51,882 bases of DNA from Pseudomonas amygdali (GCF_002699855.1 NZ_LKBW01000124.1:5984-57865), one strand, 5' to 3'; positions 31,255 to 44,652 are shown, counted from the first letter of the stretch. Made by a program: numbers and translations. The notes: generated by a model from the letters alone, not told the origin.

Positions 31255-32106
31255 ATGACATCTGCGCTGTACCCAACCCGGTTGCCTTGCGGCAACCGGG
31301 TTCTTGATTTGGCCCATACACACGTGATGGGTATCCTCAACGCAACCCCGGACTCCTTTTCCGATGGCGGCCGCTACAGCCAGCTTGATGCTGCCTTGCG
31401 TCATGCCGAAGCAATGGTGCAGGCCGGTGCCACACTGATCGACGTCGGCGGCGAGTCGACGCGCCCGGGTGCGCGTCCGGTGTCTGCGTCAGAAGAGGTC
31501 GAGCGTGTGGCGCCGGTGGTTGAGGTCATCGCGCGCGAGCTGGATGTGATCATCTCTGTGGACACCTCCACGCCTGAGGTCATGCTGGCGACGGCTGGCC
31601 TGGGTGCCGGGCTTATCAATGACGTCCGCTCGCTTCAGCGGCCAGGCGCGCTTGAGGCGGCTGCAAGCACTGGTTTGCCGGTGTGTCTAATGCACATGCT
31701 GGGTGAGCCCGGAACCATGCAGGATGATCCGCATTACGACGACCTTGTGGGCGAAGTGGGCGCTTTCCTGCTCGAGCGCATGAATCAGTGTGCTACGGCG
31801 GGGATCGATCAGCAAAAGATCATTCTTGATCCGGGCTTTGGCTTTGCCAAGACACTGGAGCACAATCTGAGCCTGTTCAAGCACATCGAAGCGCTGCATG
31901 CGCTCGGTCAACCTTTGCTGGTGGGCGTTTCGCGCAAGAGTATGATCGGTGCTGTGCTGGGGCGACCCGTAGATCAGCGTCTATCCGGCGGGCTGGCCCT
32001 GGCTGCTTTGGCTATGACCAAGGGGGCCCGAATTCTACGTGTGCACGATGTCGCCGAAACGGCTGACGTGGTGCGCATGATCGCAGCTGTCCAGGCAGCA
32101 GAATAA
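31255..32106 (+). CDS. folP: Dihydropteroate synthase
   Basis: A 283-residue TIM-barrel enzyme of folate synthesis that joins p-aminobenzoate to the pterin diphosphate; the target of sulfonamides. Signatures are [14 protein letters not shown] and [11 protein letters not shown] (pterin and diphosphate loops), with GVSRKSMIG late in the barrel. It lies 8 bases after ftsH and 16 before glmM, the classic order. No sign of a resistance-type insertion is obvious. Confidence 0.97.
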   Translation: MTSALYPTRLPCGNRVLDLAHTHVMGILNATPDSFSDGGRYSQLDAALRHAEAMVQAGATLIDVGGESTRPGARPVSASEEVERVAPVVEVIARELDVIISVDTSTPEVMLATAGLGAGLINDVRSLQRPGALEAAASTGLPVCLMHMLGEPGTMQDDPHYDDLVGEVGAFLLERMNQCATAGIDQQKIILDPGFGFAKTLEHNLSLFKHIEALHALGQPLLVGVSRKSMIGAVLGRPVDQRLSGGLALAALAMTKGARILRVHDVAETADVVRMIAAVQAAE

Positions 32107-32122
32107 CAACAGTGGGGCATCC

Positions 32123-33466
32123 ATGACTACCAGAAAATATTTCGGAACCGACGGCATTCGTGGTCGTGTAGGGCAATTTCCGATTACGCCCGAGTTCATG
32201 CTGAAACTGGGTTGGGCTGCAGGCATGGCCTTTCGCAGGATGGGCGCCTGCCGGATTCTCGTCGGCAAGGACACGCGCATCTCTGGCTACATGTTCGAAT
32301 CCGCCCTTGAAGCCGGGCTCTCTGCGGCCGGTGCTGACGTGCTACTGCTGGGGCCTATGCCGACACCTGCGATTGCCTACCTGACGCGTACGTTTCATGC
32401 CGAAGCAGGCATCGTGATCAGTGCCTCGCACAATCCGCACTACGACAACGGCATCAAATTCTTCTCCGGTCAGGGCACCAAACTGCCTGACGAGATCGAA
32501 ATGATGATCGAAGAGCTGCTCGATGCGCCGATGACCGTGGCGGAGTCCGAGAATCTTGGCAAGGTTTCGCGAATTAACGATGCGGCAGGGCGTTATATCG
32601 AATTCTGCAAAAGCAGCGTGCCGACCAGCACCGATTTCGCCGGACTCAAGGTGGTCATCGACTGCGCGCATGGTGCGACCTACAAGGTAGCGCCCAACGT
32701 CTTTCGTGAGCTCGGAGCGCAGGTTGTCGTACTTTCTGCGCAGCCTGACGGGCTCAATATCAACAAGAATTGCGGCTCCACTCACATGGAAGCCTTGCAG
32801 GCGGCAGTGGTCGCAGAGCATGCCGACATGGGCATCGGCTTCGACGGTGACGGCGATCGCGTGTTGATGGTTGACCATACCGGGACCATCGTCGATGGCG
32901 ACGAGCTGCTTTACATCATTGCCCGTGATCTGCATGAACGTGGACGCTTGCAGGGTGGTGTCGTCGGCACGTTGATGAGTAATCTCGGGCTTGAACTGGC
33001 CCTGGCCGAACAGAACATCCCGTTTGTTCGCGCCAACGTCGGTGACCGTTATGTGATCGCCGAGTTGCTTGAGCGCAACTGGCAGATCGGCGGTGAAAAC
33101 TCTGGCCACATCGTGTGCTTCCAGCACGCCACCACCGGTGATGCCATCATTGCTTCGTTGCAGGTAATACTGGCCCTGCGTCGCAGCGGCATCAGTCTCG
33201 CCGAAGCGCGCTTGAAGCTGCGCAAATGCCCGCAGATCCTGATCAATGTGCGCTTTGCAGGTTCAGGTGTAGATCCCGTTTCGCACCCGTCGGTCCAGCA
33301 AGCCTGTGCGCGTGTTACCGAGCAGATGGCCGGACGGGGCAGGGTACTGCTGCGCAAGTCGGGCACAGAGCCTTTGGTGCGCGTGATGGTCGAAGGTGAG
33401 GATGAAACCCAGGTCAGATCGTACGCCGAAGAGCTCGCAAAACTGGTTGCTGAAGTTTGCGCCTGA
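32123..33466 (+). CDS. glmM: Phosphoglucosamine mutase
   Basis: A 447-residue alpha-D-phosphohexomutase converting glucosamine-6-phosphate to glucosamine-1-phosphate for peptidoglycan and LPS. The phosphoserine loop is [15 protein letters not shown], the metal loop DGDGDRVLM, and the sugar-phosphate loop [12 protein letters not shown]. Starts [14 protein letters not shown]. Normal length; cotranscribed with folP. Confidence 0.98.
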   Translation: MTTRKYFGTDGIRGRVGQFPITPEFMLKLGWAAGMAFRRMGACRILVGKDTRISGYMFESALEAGLSAAGADVLLLGPMPTPAIAYLTRTFHAEAGIVISASHNPHYDNGIKFFSGQGTKLPDEIEMMIEELLDAPMTVAESENLGKVSRINDAAGRYIEFCKSSVPTSTDFAGLKVVIDCAHGATYKVAPNVFRELGAQVVVLSAQPDGLNINKNCGSTHMEALQAAVVAEHADMGIGFDGDGDRVLMVDHTGTIVDGDELLYIIARDLHERGRLQGGVVGTLMSNLGLELALAEQNIPFVRANVGDRYVIAELLERNWQIGGENSGHIVCFQHATTGDAIIASLQVILALRRSGISLAEARLKLRKCPQILINVRFAGSGVDPVSHPSVQQACARVTEQMAGRGRVLLRKSGTEPLVRVMVEGEDETQVRSYAEELAKLVAEVCA

Positions 33467-33532
33467 TTTCGGCTTGCCAGTGTCGGAAGTGTTGGGTAAC
33501 ATCTGCGCCCACTTTGACCCACGAGGTGTAGC

Positions 33533-34673
<1,141 letters not shown>

Positions 34674-34718
34674 AAAAGAATTCGGCGATGTTTCGTGAGG
34701 TCGCCAAAGAGTTGTAAT

Positions 34719-34804
34719 GCCGAGGTGGTGGAATTGGTAGACACGCAACCTTGAGGTGGTTGTGCCCAATGGGTGTAGGGGTTCGAGTCCCCTTCTCGGT
34801 ACCA
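34719..34804 (+). tRNA. tRNA-Leu (GAG)
   Basis: An 86-nt class II tRNA starting GCCGAGG and ending TACCA. The anticodon loop TTGAGGT (in CAACC-TTGAGGT-GGTTG) gives GAG. It has the long variable arm of leucine tRNAs and a T-arm GGTTCGAGTCC. CCA is encoded. Confidence 0.95.
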
Positions 34805-34810
34805 ATTAAC

Positions 34811-34838
34811 AAGGGAGCCCGCATTAGCGGGCTTTCTT
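34811..34838 (+). terminator. Hairpin after tRNA-Leu
   Basis: GAGCCCGC-ATTA-GCGGGCTTTC followed by TT forms a short strong hairpin with a T-rich tail, probably a terminator or processing site. Confidence 0.65.
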
Positions 34839-34899
34839 GTAGGTGGATGTTGGATTGACCCAGCAATGGATCGGTCGTATACTTCCGCCCCAGCTTTGT

Positions 34900-34976
<77 letters not shown>

Positions 34977-34985
34977 GTTTTAGCG

Positions 34986-35008
34986 GAGCCCCTTTTAAGG
35001 GGCTTTTT
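34986..35008 (+). terminator. Intrinsic terminator after tRNA-fMet
   Basis: GAGCCCCTT-TT-AAGGGGCTTTTTG is a perfect stem with a T-run. In E. coli part of the transcription reads through into rimP-nusA; the same may hold here. Confidence 0.85.
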
Positions 35009-35106
35009 GTTAGCTGGACAGTACATGACGTCGATGTTCAACGGCGTTTTCAGGGATGGGCTTTTGCCCATTTTTTTATTTCTAAAGCATGCACGAGGGG
35101 GTTCAG

Positions 35107-35565
35107 GTGTCGAGCAAGCTAGAACAGTTGCAGGACTTGTTGGCTCCGGTGGTCGTGGCCCTTGGCTATCAATGCTGGGGGATCGATTTCAGTTCCCAGG
35201 GCAAGCATTCGGTGCTGCGCATTTATATTGACAAGGAAGGTGGTGTGCTGGTCGACGACTGCGCAATCGTAAGTCGCCAGATCAGCGGTGTATTGGACGT
35301 AGAAGATCCGATCAGCACTGAATACACCCTTGAAGTATCGTCTCCTGGCATGGAGCGCCCGCTGTTCACTATTGAGCAGTTTGCTTCGTACGCCGGGGAA
35401 CAAGTGAAAATAAAGCTGCGTTCACCTTTCGAAGGGCGACGCAACTTTCAAGGCCTTCTCCGCGGGGTGGAGGAGCAGGATGTCGTGGTGCAGGTTGAAG
35501 ACCATGAATTCCTGTTGCCGATCGACATGATCGACAAGGCCAACATTATTCCCACGTTTGACTGA
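35107..35565 (+). CDS. rimP: Ribosome maturation factor RimP
   Basis: A 152-residue factor for 30S subunit maturation. Sequence [22 protein letters not shown], then [28 protein letters not shown] and the C-terminal SH3-like domain [18 protein letters not shown]. The start is GTG at 35107 by family alignment with a GGGGG site upstream; the frame is open further up to 35089. First protein gene of the nusA operon. Confidence 0.97.
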   Translation: MSSKLEQLQDLLAPVVVALGYQCWGIDFSSQGKHSVLRIYIDKEGGVLVDDCAIVSRQISGVLDVEDPISTEYTLEVSSPGMERPLFTIEQFASYAGEQVKIKLRSPFEGRRNFQGLLRGVEEQDVVVQVEDHEFLLPIDMIDKANIIPTFD

Positions 35566-35624
35566 GACGTGCCGGTTACTGCGGATCCCGCGGATCCAAT
35601 GGCTTGCGAAAGGCGAGGCGTACG

Positions 35625-37106
35625 ATGAGCAAAGAAGTACTGCTGGTTGTTGAGTCGGTGTCCAATGAAAAGGGCGTTCCGGCAAGTGTAATTTTTGAAG
35701 CGCTGGAGCTGGCTCTTGCCACCGCTACCAAGAAACGTTTTGAAGATGAAGTAGAACTGCGTGTAGAGATCAATCGCCAGACAGGCAACTACGAGACTTT
35801 CCGTCGCTGGACAGTTGTCGAAGACGAAGATCTGGACGATCCTGCGTACGAATTGGCCGTAGACCAGGCTCAAGTCAAGAAGCCAGGTGCCGTTGCGGGC
35901 GACCTGATCGAAGAGAAAATCGATTCCATCGAATTCGGTCGTATCGCCGCACAGACCGCCAAGCAAGTCATTGTGCAGAAAGTTCGTGAAGCCGAGCGCG
36001 CTCAGGTAGTCGATGCCTACCGTGAGCGTCTGGGTGAAATCATTTCTGGTACTGTTAAAAAGGTTACACGTGACAATGTCATCGTTGACCTGGGTAACAA
36101 TGCCGAAGCCTTGCTGGCTCGTGAAGACATCATTTCCCGGGAAACTTTCCGGGTCGGTGTTCGCGTCCGTGCTTTGCTGAAGGAAATTCGTACCGAAAAC
36201 CGTGGTCCTCAGCTGATCCTGTCGCGTACTGCGCCAGAAATGCTGATCGAGCTTTTCCGCATTGAAGTGCCGGAAATTGCCGAAGGTCTCATCGAGGTGA
36301 TGGCTGCCTCCCGTGACCCGGGTTCTCGTGCGAAAATCGCTGTTCGCTCCAAGGATAAACGAATCGATCCGCAAGGTGCCTGTATCGGCATGCGCGGTTC
36401 GCGAGTTCAGGCTGTTTCCGGCGAGCTGGGTGGCGAGCGTGTGGATATCGTTCTTTGGGACGATAACCCGGCGCAGTTCGTGATCAATGCAATGTCTCCT
36501 GCAGAAGTAGCGGCGATCATCGTAGATGAAGACGCGCATGCAATGGACATCGCAGTGGGAGCGGACAACCTGGCCCAGGCTATTGGTCGTGGCGGTCAGA
36601 ACGTGCGTCTGGCAAGTCAGCTGACTGGCTGGACCCTGAACGTAATGACCGAATCGGACATCCAGGCCAAGCAGCAAGCTGAAACCGGTGACATCCTGCG
36701 CAATTTCATCGAAGAACTCGAAGTCGATGAAGAATTGGCACAGGTGCTGGTTGATGAAGGCTTCACCAGCCTGGAAGAGATTGCCTACGTACCGTTGGAA
36801 GAAATGCTCAACATCGACGGCTTTGACGAAGAAATCGTCAACGAGCTTCGCGCTCGTGCCAAGGATCGTTTGTTGACTAAAGCCATCGCTACAGAGGAAA
36901 AGCTGGCAGACGCCCATCCGGCCGAAGACCTGCTCTCGCTTGAGGGTATGGACAAGGATTTGGCGATGGAACTGGCGGTGCGCGGCGTAATTACCCGCGA
37001 AGACCTGGCCGAGCAGTCTATAGATGACCTGCTCGACATCGACGGCATTGACGATGATCGTGCCGGCAAGTTGATCATGGCCGCCCGAGCCCACTGGTTC
37101 GAGTAA
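35625..37106 (+). CDS. nusA: Transcription termination/antitermination factor NusA
   Basis: A 493-residue RNA polymerase-binding factor. The N-terminal polymerase-binding domain (1-125) is followed by an S1 domain (about 135-200), two KH domains ([11 protein letters not shown] and [11 protein letters not shown]) and two acidic C-terminal repeats (about 365-493). It modulates pausing, termination and rRNA antitermination. Starts [18 protein letters not shown] at 35625 with a GCGAGGCG site. Confidence 0.98.
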   Translation: MSKEVLLVVESVSNEKGVPASVIFEALELALATATKKRFEDEVELRVEINRQTGNYETFRRWTVVEDEDLDDPAYELAVDQAQVKKPGAVAGDLIEEKIDSIEFGRIAAQTAKQVIVQKVREAERAQVVDAYRERLGEIISGTVKKVTRDNVIVDLGNNAEALLAREDIISRETFRVGVRVRALLKEIRTENRGPQLILSRTAPEMLIELFRIEVPEIAEGLIEVMAASRDPGSRAKIAVRSKDKRIDPQGACIGMRGSRVQAVSGELGGERVDIVLWDDNPAQFVINAMSPAEVAAIIVDEDAHAMDIAVGADNLAQAIGRGGQNVRLASQLTGWTLNVMTESDIQAKQQAETGDILRNFIEELEVDEELAQVLVDEGFTSLEEIAYVPLEEMLNIDGFDEEIVNELRARAKDRLLTKAIATEEKLADAHPAEDLLSLEGMDKDLAMELAVRGVITREDLAEQSIDDLLDIDGIDDDRAGKLIMAARAHWFE

Positions 37107-37133
37107 TTGGGCGCGGCCTGAGGAGAGAAGTGC

Positions 37134-39665
37134 ATGACGCAAGTCACGGTGAAAGAACTGGCCAAAGTGGTCGACACACCGGTAGAGCGCCTGTTACAGC
37201 AGATGCGTGAGGCAGGTCTGCCGCACACCGCCGCCGAGCAAGTTGTGACCGATAACGAAAAACAAGCCTTGTTGACGCACCTGAAAAGCGGTCACAAGGC
37301 CAAGGTGGAAGAGCCTCGCAAGATTACCTTGCAGCGCAAGACCACCAGCACCCTGCGCGTTGCTGGCAGCAAAAGCATCAGCGTTGAAGTGCGCAAAAAG
37401 AAAGTCTTTGTGCAGCGTAGCCCGGAAGAGATCGAAGCCGAGCGCAAGCGCGAGATGGACGAACGCCGTGCGGTAGAAAATGCCGCTCGTCAAAAGGCTG
37501 AAGAAGAAGCTAAGCGTCGCGCTGAAGAAGATGCGCGCAATCAGCCTGCCGCCGGCCAGCCTGCTTCGGCACCCGCGCAACCTGTTGCTGCAGCTGAGCC
37601 TGTGCGTGAAGCGCCAGCACCAGCAGCGGCTGCTCCGGCACCTGCCAGCGCAGCGCCGTCTGCTGACGCTCGCAAGCGTGACGAACAGCGTCGCCCTGAC
37701 AAGCCTCGTGCTGACGACCGCAATGCCCGCGGCGGCGACGGGGAGCGTAAAAACGCTCCGCATCGCGCTTCGGTCAAGGAGAAGGCTCCGGCCCCTCGCG
37801 TTGCTCCTCGTACTACCGACGAAGAAAGCGACAGCTTCCGTCGCGGTGGTCGCGGCAAGTCCAAGCTGAAGAAGCGCAATGCACATGGTTTCCAGAGCCC
37901 TACCGGCCCTGTGATCCGTGACGTTGCCATCGGCGAGACCATCACTGTCGGCGAATTGTCGGCACAGATGTCGGTCAAGGCTGCTGAAGTCATCAAGTTC
38001 ATGTTCAAGATGGGCACTCCGGTGACCATCAACCAGGTACTGGATCAGGAAACTGCCCAGTTGATCGCCGAAGAGCTGGGCCACAAGGTCACGCTGGTCA
38101 GCGACAACGCCCTGGAAGATTCCCTGGCCGAATCGCTGAAGTTCGAAGGTGAGTCGTTCTCCCGTGCACCGGTCGTGACCGTAATGGGCCACGTCGACCA
38201 CGGTAAGACCTCGCTGCTCGACTACATCCGTCGTGCCAAGGTTGCAGCTGGCGAAGCTGGCGGCATCACCCAGCACATCGGTGCCTACCACGTTGAAACC
38301 GAACGCGGCATGGTCACGTTCCTCGACACCCCTGGTCACGCCGCGTTTACCGCCATGCGTGCTCGTGGTGCCAAGGCAACGGATATAGTGATTCTGGTGG
38401 TTGCAGCTGACGACGGCGTTATGCCGCAGACCATCGAAGCTGTTCAGCATGCTGTTGCGGCTGGCGTTCCGCTGGTTGTTGCGGTGAACAAGATCGACAA
38501 GCCTGGTGCTGACCTCGATCGTATCCGCAGCGAGCTGTCGGTCCATGGCGTGACGTCCGAAGAGTGGGGCGGTGATACGCCTTTCGTTTCGGTATCCGCG
38601 AAAATGGGTACTGGCGTCGACGAGCTGTTGGAAGCTGTTCTGCTGCAAGCCGAAGTTCTGGAACTCAAGGCAACTCCTTCGGCCCCGGGTCGTGGCGTTG
38701 TTGTCGAGTCCCGTCTGGACAAGGGCCGTGGTCCGGTCGCTACTGTTCTGGTTCAGGACGGTACGCTGCGTCAGGGCGACATGGTTCTGGTCGGTTCGAA
38801 CTTCGGCCGCATCCGCGCCATGCTTGACGAGAACGGCAAGCCGGTCAAAGAAGCAGGTCCTTCGATCCCGGTCGAAATCCTGGGTCTTGACGGTACTCCG
38901 GATGCTGGCGACGAGATGTCGGTGCTGGCTGACGAGAAGAAAGCCCGCGAAGTCGCTCTGTTCCGCCAAGGCAAGTTCCGCGAGGTCAAACTGGCTCGCG
39001 CTCATGCCGGCAAGCTGGAGAACATCTTCGAGAACATGGGTCAGGAAGAGAAGAAGACGCTTAACATCGTCCTCAAATCCGACGTCCGCGGTTCTCTGGA
39101 AGCATTGCAGGGCGCCCTGGGCGGCCTGGGTAACGACGAAGTGCAAGTGCGCGTAGTCGGTGGCGGTGTCGGTGGTATCACCGAGAGCGACGCCAACCTG
39201 GCACTGGCCTCCAACGCTGTACTGTTTGGCTTCAACGTGCGTGCCGATGCTGGCGCGCGCAAGATTGTCGAGCAGGAAGGTCTGGATATGCGTTACTACA
39301 ACGTGATCTACGACATCATCGAAGACGTCAAGAAAGCCCTCACCGGTATGCTTGGCAGCGACGTTCGGGAGAATATCCTGGGTATCGCCGAAGTCCGCGA
39401 TGTGTTCCGTTCGCCGAAATTCGGCGCGATCGCAGGCTGTATGGTTCTGGAAGGCACTGTCTACCGTAACCGTCCGATTCGTGTTCTGCGCGAAGACATC
39501 GTTATCTTTGAAGGCGAGCTGGAATCCCTGCGCCGCTTCAAGGACGACGCTGCCGAAGTACGTGCAGGCATGGAATGCGGTATCGGCGTCAAGAGCTACA
39601 ACGACGTCAAGGTCGGTGACAAGATCGAAGTCTTCGAGAAGGTCCAAGTGGCTCGCAGCCTCTAA
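37134..39665 (+). CDS. infB: Translation initiation factor IF-2
   Basis: An 843-residue GTPase delivering initiator tRNA to the 30S subunit. The N-terminus (1-60) is the IF2N domain, followed by a long low-complexity region rich in Ala, Pro, Glu and Arg (about 85-260). The G domain has [17 protein letters not shown] and NKIDKPGA. Domains II-IV follow to the fMet-tRNA binding C-domain. The initiator tRNA gene is 2.2 kb upstream in the same block. Confidence 0.98.
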   Translation: MTQVTVKELAKVVDTPVERLLQQMREAGLPHTAAEQVVTDNEKQALLTHLKSGHKAKVEEPRKITLQRKTTSTLRVAGSKSISVEVRKKKVFVQRSPEEIEAERKREMDERRAVENAARQKAEEEAKRRAEEDARNQPAAGQPASAPAQPVAAAEPVREAPAPAAAAPAPASAAPSADARKRDEQRRPDKPRADDRNARGGDGERKNAPHRASVKEKAPAPRVAPRTTDEESDSFRRGGRGKSKLKKRNAHGFQSPTGPVIRDVAIGETITVGELSAQMSVKAAEVIKFMFKMGTPVTINQVLDQETAQLIAEELGHKVTLVSDNALEDSLAESLKFEGESFSRAPVVTVMGHVDHGKTSLLDYIRRAKVAAGEAGGITQHIGAYHVETERGMVTFLDTPGHAAFTAMRARGAKATDIVILVVAADDGVMPQTIEAVQHAVAAGVPLVVAVNKIDKPGADLDRIRSELSVHGVTSEEWGGDTPFVSVSAKMGTGVDELLEAVLLQAEVLELKATPSAPGRGVVVESRLDKGRGPVATVLVQDGTLRQGDMVLVGSNFGRIRAMLDENGKPVKEAGPSIPVEILGLDGTPDAGDEMSVLADEKKAREVALFRQGKFREVKLARAHAGKLENIFENMGQEEKKTLNIVLKSDVRGSLEALQGALGGLGNDEVQVRVVGGGVGGITESDANLALASNAVLFGFNVRADAGARKIVEQEGLDMRYYNVIYDIIEDVKKALTGMLGSDVRENILGIAEVRDVFRSPKFGAIAGCMVLEGTVYRNRPIRVLREDIVIFEGELESLRRFKDDAAEVRAGMECGIGVKSYNDVKVGDKIEVFEKVQVARSL

Positions 39666-39737
39666 ATCGCGAGCTTCAGGAGTCATGGTGGGAGCTTCGC
39701 ATGCAAATGCCCTGCTTCCCCCATGGGCTCTAAACGC

Positions 39738-39772
39738 AACGCCCGGTCTGGCAATTGTCAGGCCGGGCGTTT
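39738..39772 (+). terminator. Hairpin between infB and rbfA
   Basis: The stem AACGCCCGG...CCGGGCGTT has an inner TGNCAATTGTCA pairing and is followed by TTTG. The weak T-run suggests partial termination or mRNA processing within the operon. Confidence 0.6.
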
Positions 39773-39824
39773 GCCGCTTTCAGACTGTCAGGGTTTGGTC
39801 CCGGATCAGTAACAGGTAACAAGC

Positions 39825-40241
39825 ATGGCAAAAGAATACAGCCGTACCCAACGTATTGGCGATCAGATGCAGCGCGAACTGGCGCAACTGATCCGTCGCG
39901 AAATCAAGGACCCACGCGTGGGTCTGGTCACTATCACCGCCGTAGACGTCAGCCGTGACGTGGGTCATGCGAAGATTTTCATGACCGTCATGGGCCAGGA
40001 CAGCGCGGAAGAGATCGCACAGACCATCAAGGTGCTCAACTCTGCCGCAGGCTTCCTGCGCATGCAGCTGGCACGCGAAATGAAGCTGCGCAGCGTGCCT
40101 CAACTGCATTTCCACTACGACGAAAGCGTCGTGCGTGGTGCGCATCTCTCGGCACTGATCGAGCGTGCGGTAGCGCAAGACGGTCAGCATCAGGAAGGCT
40201 CGGCATCGCCAGATGCAAAGCCTGAAAGTACCGAGGAATAA
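39825..40241 (+). CDS. rbfA: Ribosome-binding factor A
   Basis: A 138-residue KH-type factor for 16S 5'-end processing and cold adaptation. Family sequence includes [37 protein letters not shown] and [19 protein letters not shown]. The tail (about 115-138) is acidic and probably disordered. It ends three bases before truB. Confidence 0.98.
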
Positions 40242-40244
40242 AGG

Positions 40245-41162
40245 GTGGCTCAGGTCAAGCGTATACGCCGCAATGTCAGCGGGATCATCCTGCTCGACAA
40301 GCCACTGGGTTTCACATCCAACGCCGCTTTGCAAAAGGTTCGCTGGCTGCTCAATGCCGAGAAAGCCGGGCATACGGGCAGTCTTGATCCTCTGGCAACG
40401 GGTGTTTTGCCGTTGTGCTTTGGCGAAGCGACCAAGTTTTCCCAGTACCTGCTCGATTCGGACAAGTCCTACGAGACTCTGGCGCAGTTGGGCAAGACCA
40501 CCACGACCGCCGACTCTGAGGGCGAGGTTTTGCTCACGCGTCCGGTGACCGTTGGTCGCGACGATATTGAAGCAGTGTTGCCGCATTTTCGTGGGCAAAT
40601 CAGCCAGATACCTCCCATGTACTCGGCCCTCAAGCGTGATGGCCAGCCACTTTACAAGCTGGCACGTGCAGGGGAAGTAGTGGAGCGCGAGCCCCGTTCT
40701 GTTACTATTGCGCGCCTGGAATTACTTGCTTGCGAAGGCGACACAGCACGTCTGTCCGTCGATTGCAGTAAAGGCACCTATATCCGTACGCTGGTCGAGG
40801 ATATTGGTGAAAAGCTCGGTTGTGGTGCTTACGTCGCAGAGCTGCGCCGTACCCAGGCGGGGCCTTTCACGCTGGCTCAGACGGTTACGCTGGAAGAGCT
40901 GGAGCAAGTGCATGCCGACGGCGGCAATGAGGCGGTTGACCGCTTCCTGATGCCATCGGACAGCGGTCTGCTGGACTGGCCGCTGCTGAAGTTTTCGGAG
41001 CACAGTTCGTTTTACTGGTTGCACGGGCAGCCAGTGCGCGCGCCGGACGCACCGAAATTCCGTATGGTTCGCGTGCAGGATCACGAAGGTCGCTTCATCG
41101 GTATCGGTGAAGTCGCCGAAGACGGGCGTATTGCGCCGCGTCGATTGATTCGGTCAGAGTGA
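40245..41162 (+). CDS. truB: tRNA pseudouridine-55 synthase TruB
   Basis: A 305-residue enzyme making pseudouridine 55 in the T-loop of tRNAs. The catalytic aspartate is in [29 protein letters not shown] and [15 protein letters not shown] are further motifs, and a PUA-like C-terminus follows. The start is GTG at 40245 with GAGGAATAAAGG upstream, three bases after rbfA. Confidence 0.98.
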   Translation: MAQVKRIRRNVSGIILLDKPLGFTSNAALQKVRWLLNAEKAGHTGSLDPLATGVLPLCFGEATKFSQYLLDSDKSYETLAQLGKTTTTADSEGEVLLTRPVTVGRDDIEAVLPHFRGQISQIPPMYSALKRDGQPLYKLARAGEVVEREPRSVTIARLELLACEGDTARLSVDCSKGTYIRTLVEDIGEKLGCGAYVAELRRTQAGPFTLAQTVTLEELEQVHADGGNEAVDRFLMPSDSGLLDWPLLKFSEHSSFYWLHGQPVRAPDAPKFRMVRVQDHEGRFIGIGEVAEDGRIAPRRLIRSE

Positions 41163-41321
41163 CCGGAACCAGTCCGTCCGCAGGCTAGCCTGCGAGCGGG
41201 GTGGAACGAGGATGGCTGTCAACAGGCACGGTCATACCTCCTTTTTTAATACGAGGATCTGTCCTCGGCCTGTTGGAAACGTTTCTCCGGAAGCGCTTCC
41301 TTGAACAAAAGGATTGCCCAC

Positions 41322-41591
41322 ATGGCACTCAGCGTTGAAGAAAAAGCTCAGATCGTAACCGACTACCAGCAAGCTGTTGGTGATACTGGTTCGCCAGAAG
41401 TGCAAGTTGCACTGCTGACCGCCAACATCAACAAACTGCAAGGCCACTTCAAGGCCAACGGTAAGGACCACCACTCGCGTCGTGGTCTGATCCGTATGGT
41501 AAACCAGCGTCGCAAGCTGCTGGATTACCTGAAAGGTAAGGACGTTAGCCGTTACAGCGCCCTGATCGGTCGTCTGGGTCTGCGTCGCTAA
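41322..41591 (+). CDS. rpsO: 30S ribosomal protein S15
   Basis: An 89-residue protein that binds 16S rRNA early in 30S assembly ([20 protein letters not shown]-like [23 protein letters not shown]). The 160-bp leader holds hairpins CGAGGATC-TGTCCTCG (41254-41268) and GGAAGCGCTTCC (41289-41300); in E. coli S15 represses its own mRNA through a leader structure, so similar control is possible. Followed by pnp. Confidence 0.98.
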   Translation: MALSVEEKAQIVTDYQQAVGDTGSPEVQVALLTANINKLQGHFKANGKDHHSRRGLIRMVNQRRKLLDYLKGKDVSRYSALIGRLGLRR

Positions 41592-41766
41592 TAACGACGT
41601 TGCTAGAGGTTGGTTGTCTGTCACGATCCGTCGGGTTTTCCCGGTGGTTCTGGCAGGCTCCCAGCCTCAAGTTTTATCTGGACTGTGGAAGGGGCCGATT
41701 CCCCACGCTGCCCAAGAATTCGCAAGAAACCAGTTCCCCAAGAGCCACAAAGAAAGGTAGGAAACC

Positions 41767-43872
41767 GTGAACCCGGTAATCAAAAAGTTTCAGTTCGGTC
41801 AATCGACCGTAACCCTCGAGACAGGCCGTATCGCCCGTCAAGCCTCTGGCGCAGTATTGGTCACCGTTGACGACGACGTCAGCGTACTCGTGACTGTGGT
41901 CGGCGCCAAACAGGCTGACGCTGGCAAAGGCTTCTTCCCTCTGTCCGTGCACTATCAGGAAAAAACCTACGCTGCCGGCAAGATTCCTGGTGGTTTCTTC
42001 AAGCGTGAAGGCCGTCCTTCCGAGAAAGAAACCCTGACCTCGCGCCTGATCGACCGTCCGATCCGCCCGTTGTTTCCAGAAGGCTTCATGAACGAAGTGC
42101 AGGTTGTCTGCACCGTCGTCTCCACCAGCAAGAAAATCGATCCGGACATCGCTGCGATGATCGGTACTTCGGCTGCACTGGCCATCTCCGGTATTCCGTT
42201 CGACGGTCCGGTCGGTGCTGCGCGCGTTGCTTTCCACGAAAGCACCGGCTACCTGCTGAACCCGACTTACGAGCAACTGCAGGCTTCGAGCCTGGACATG
42301 GTCGTAGCCGGTACTTCCGAAGCCGTTCTGATGGTTGAATCCGAAGCCAAAGAGCTGACCGAAGACCAGATGCTGGGCGCTGTGCTGTTCGCCCATGACG
42401 AATTCCAGGTGGTGATCAACGCCATCAAGGAACTGGCTGCAGAAGCCGCCAAGCCTGTCTGGGACTGGCAGCCAAAGCCTGAAGCCACCGCACTGCTGGG
42501 CGCTATCCGTGCCGAGTTCGGCGACGCGATCTCCCAGGCTTACACCATCACTGTCAAAGCCGACCGCTATGCGCGTCTGGGCGAGCTGAAAGATCAGGTC
42601 GTTGCCAAGCTGGCTGTTGAAGAAGGCAGCCCGTCTGCCAGCGAAGTCAAAGCTGCTTTCGATGAAATCGAATACCGCACCGTTCGCGAAAACATCGTCA
42701 ACGGCAAGCCGCGTATCGATGGTCGCGATACTCGTACCGTTCGCCCTCTGAATATCGAAGTCGGCGTTCTGCCGAAGACTCACGGTTCGGCACTGTTCAC
42801 CCGTGGCGAAACTCAGGCGCTGGTTGTTGCAACGCTGGGTACCGCGCGCGACGCACAGCTGCTCGACACCCTTGAAGGCGAGAAAAAAGACCCCTTCATG
42901 CTGCACTACAACTTCCCTCCGTTCTCTGTGGGCGAGTGTGGTCGCATGGGCGGCGCGGGCCGTCGTGAAATCGGTCACGGCCGTCTGGCCCGTCGCAGCG
43001 TTCAGGCCATGCTGCCAGGCACCGACGTGTTCCCGTACACCATCCGTGTCGTGTCGGAAATCACCGAGTCCAACGGTTCCAGCTCCATGGCTTCGGTCTG
43101 CGGCGCTTCCCTGGCACTGATGGACGCTGGTGTTCCGATGAAGGCACCGGTTGCCGGTATCGCCATGGGTCTGGTCAAGGAAGGCGAGAAGTTCGCCATT
43201 CTGACCGACATCCTGGGTGACGAAGATCACCTGGGCGACATGGACTTCAAGGTAGCCGGTACCTCCAAAGGTGTTACCGCGCTGCAGATGGACATCAAGA
43301 TCAAAGGCATCACCGAAGAAATCATGGAGATCGCCTTGGGGCAGGCCCTGGAAGCTCGCCTGAACATCCTCGGTCAGATGAACCAGATCATCGGTCAGTC
43401 GCGTAACGAACTGTCGGCCAACGCTCCGACCATGATTGCGATGAAGATCGACACCGACAAGATCCGTGACGTGATTGGCAAGGGTGGTGCAACCATCCGT
43501 GCTATCTGCGAAGAGACCAAGGCTTCGATCGACATCGAAGACGACGGCTCGATCAAGATCTTCGGCGAGTCCAAGGAAGCGGCTGAGGCAGCACGTCAGC
43601 GCGTTCTGGGCATTACCGCAGAAGCCGAGATCGGCAAGATCTACGTCGGTAAGGTTGAGCGCATCGTCGATTTCGGTGCATTCGTCAACATCCTGCCGGG
43701 CAAGGACGGTCTGGTTCACATCTCGATGCTGAGCGATGCTCGCGTAGAGAAAGTGACCGATATCCTCAAGGAAGGTCAGGAAGTCGAAGTGCTGGTACTG
43801 GACGTGGACAACCGCGGTCGTATCAAGCTGTCAATCAAAGACGTAGCGGCAGCGAAAGCGTCGGGCGTCTGA
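41767..43872 (+). CDS. pnp: Polyribonucleotide nucleotidyltransferase (PNPase)
   Basis: A 701-residue 3'-5' phosphorolytic exoribonuclease. Two RNase PH domains (about 1-230 and 310-550) flank a helical domain. A KH domain ([17 protein letters not shown]) and an S1 domain ([20 protein letters not shown]) bind RNA at the C-terminus. The start is GTG at 41767 after AAAGGTAGG. The 175-bp rpsO-pnp spacer has a small CGGG-TTTT-CCCG hairpin; in E. coli RNase III cleavage of this leader allows autocontrol. Confidence 0.98.
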   Translation: MNPVIKKFQFGQSTVTLETGRIARQASGAVLVTVDDDVSVLVTVVGAKQADAGKGFFPLSVHYQEKTYAAGKIPGGFFKREGRPSEKETLTSRLIDRPIRPLFPEGFMNEVQVVCTVVSTSKKIDPDIAAMIGTSAALAISGIPFDGPVGAARVAFHESTGYLLNPTYEQLQASSLDMVVAGTSEAVLMVESEAKELTEDQMLGAVLFAHDEFQVVINAIKELAAEAAKPVWDWQPKPEATALLGAIRAEFGDAISQAYTITVKADRYARLGELKDQVVAKLAVEEGSPSASEVKAAFDEIEYRTVRENIVNGKPRIDGRDTRTVRPLNIEVGVLPKTHGSALFTRGETQALVVATLGTARDAQLLDTLEGEKKDPFMLHYNFPPFSVGECGRMGGAGRREIGHGRLARRSVQAMLPGTDVFPYTIRVVSEITESNGSSSMASVCGASLALMDAGVPMKAPVAGIAMGLVKEGEKFAILTDILGDEDHLGDMDFKVAGTSKGVTALQMDIKIKGITEEIMEIALGQALEARLNILGQMNQIIGQSRNELSANAPTMIAMKIDTDKIRDVIGKGGATIRAICEETKASIDIEDDGSIKIFGESKEAAEAARQRVLGITAEAEIGKIYVGKVERIVDFGAFVNILPGKDGLVHISMLSDARVEKVTDILKEGQEVEVLVLDVDNRGRIKLSIKDVAAAKASGV

Positions 43873-43891
43873 TTGATCTGAGCGGCATGTG

Positions 43892-43919
43892 AAAAAGGAC
43901 TCTTCGGAGTCCTTTTTTT
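43892..43919 (+). terminator. Intrinsic terminator after pnp
   Basis: AAAAAGGACTC-TTCG-GAGTCCTTTTTTT is a perfect stem with a UUCG tetraloop and seven T residues, 20 bases after the pnp stop. Confidence 0.95.
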
Positions 43920-44160
43920 ATGAGCGCAATTAGAGGGTTACAAGCGGGGCATGCAAACTGCTCGGTATAAACATGCATCTTGCAAGCACAATAAGTGAGG
44001 AACGGGCAAACTGCACGACCCGGCTAAAAATGAAAAAACTCAACTATATGATTTTAAAGGATTTTTAGTATATTTGGTTTTTGGCACACCGCTTGCGATA
44101 TACCTGTTAACCCTGCCACCACAAGCTGGTGCAGATTTCGAGAAAAACAGGAGTTATCGT

Positions 44161-44514
44161 ATGAAGAAGTTCGCTATTGCCGCTGCTACCGCTACTGCCC
44201 TGACTCTGACCATGGCCAACGCTGCTTTCGCACAGACCTCGGCCCAAGCGCCAATGGTTCTGGCAGCCAACACCACTACTCAAGAAGTCAAAGAAGATAC
44301 TTCTGACACTTGGATCACCACCAAAGTCAAAGCTGACCTGCTGACCGAGAAAGGCATCCCAGGTTCGGACATCAAGGTTGAGACCAACAAAGGTGTGGTT
44401 TCCCTGTCCTCCATGGTAAAAGTTACCGAAGCTCAGAAAAACACCGCCGTCGCTATCACCAAGAAAATCAAAGGTGTTAAAGACGTATCGGCTGCTGGCC
44501 TGAAAGCCGAGTAA
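44161..44514 (+). CDS. Secreted BON-domain protein
   Basis: A 117-residue protein with a Sec signal peptide (MKKFAIAAATATALTLTMANAAFA, cleaved near residue 24) and a single BON domain (about 50-117: WITTKVKADLLTEKGIPGSDI, NKGVVSLSSMV, KIKGVKDVSAAGLKAE). BON proteins such as OsmY bind phospholipid or protect the periplasm during osmotic and envelope stress. The gene stands alone, with a strong GGAG site and its own terminator. The preceding 288 bp are AT-rich and should contain its promoter; TTGGTTTTTGGCAC and GCGATATACC near 44075-44103 are possible elements. Confidence 0.9.
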   Translation: MKKFAIAAATATALTLTMANAAFAQTSAQAPMVLAANTTTQEVKEDTSDTWITTKVKADLLTEKGIPGSDIKVETNKGVVSLSSMVKVTEAQKNTAVAITKKIKGVKDVSAAGLKAE

Positions 44515-44588
44515 TCGAATACTGCCCATGAACAGCTTCAGTCATTGATTGATGGAAAGTTCATGCGAGGCTACAAGGATGTAGCCAT

Positions 44589-44620
44589 TAAAGGCCCCGA
44601 CTGAAGAGTCGGGGCCTTTT
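44589..44620 (+). terminator. Intrinsic terminator after the BON gene
   Basis: AAAGGCCCCGACT-GAAG-AGTCGGGGCC followed by TTTT. The symmetric A/T flanks could also end the leftward DUF2845 transcript. Confidence 0.95.
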
Positions 44621-44652
44621 CTATGGCGGTGACAAACAGACGCTTGGGAGAG

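Noticed and set aside
37194..39686. Open frame of 830 codons opposite infB
   Set aside because: Antisense of infB with low-complexity reverse reading; no recognisable protein features.
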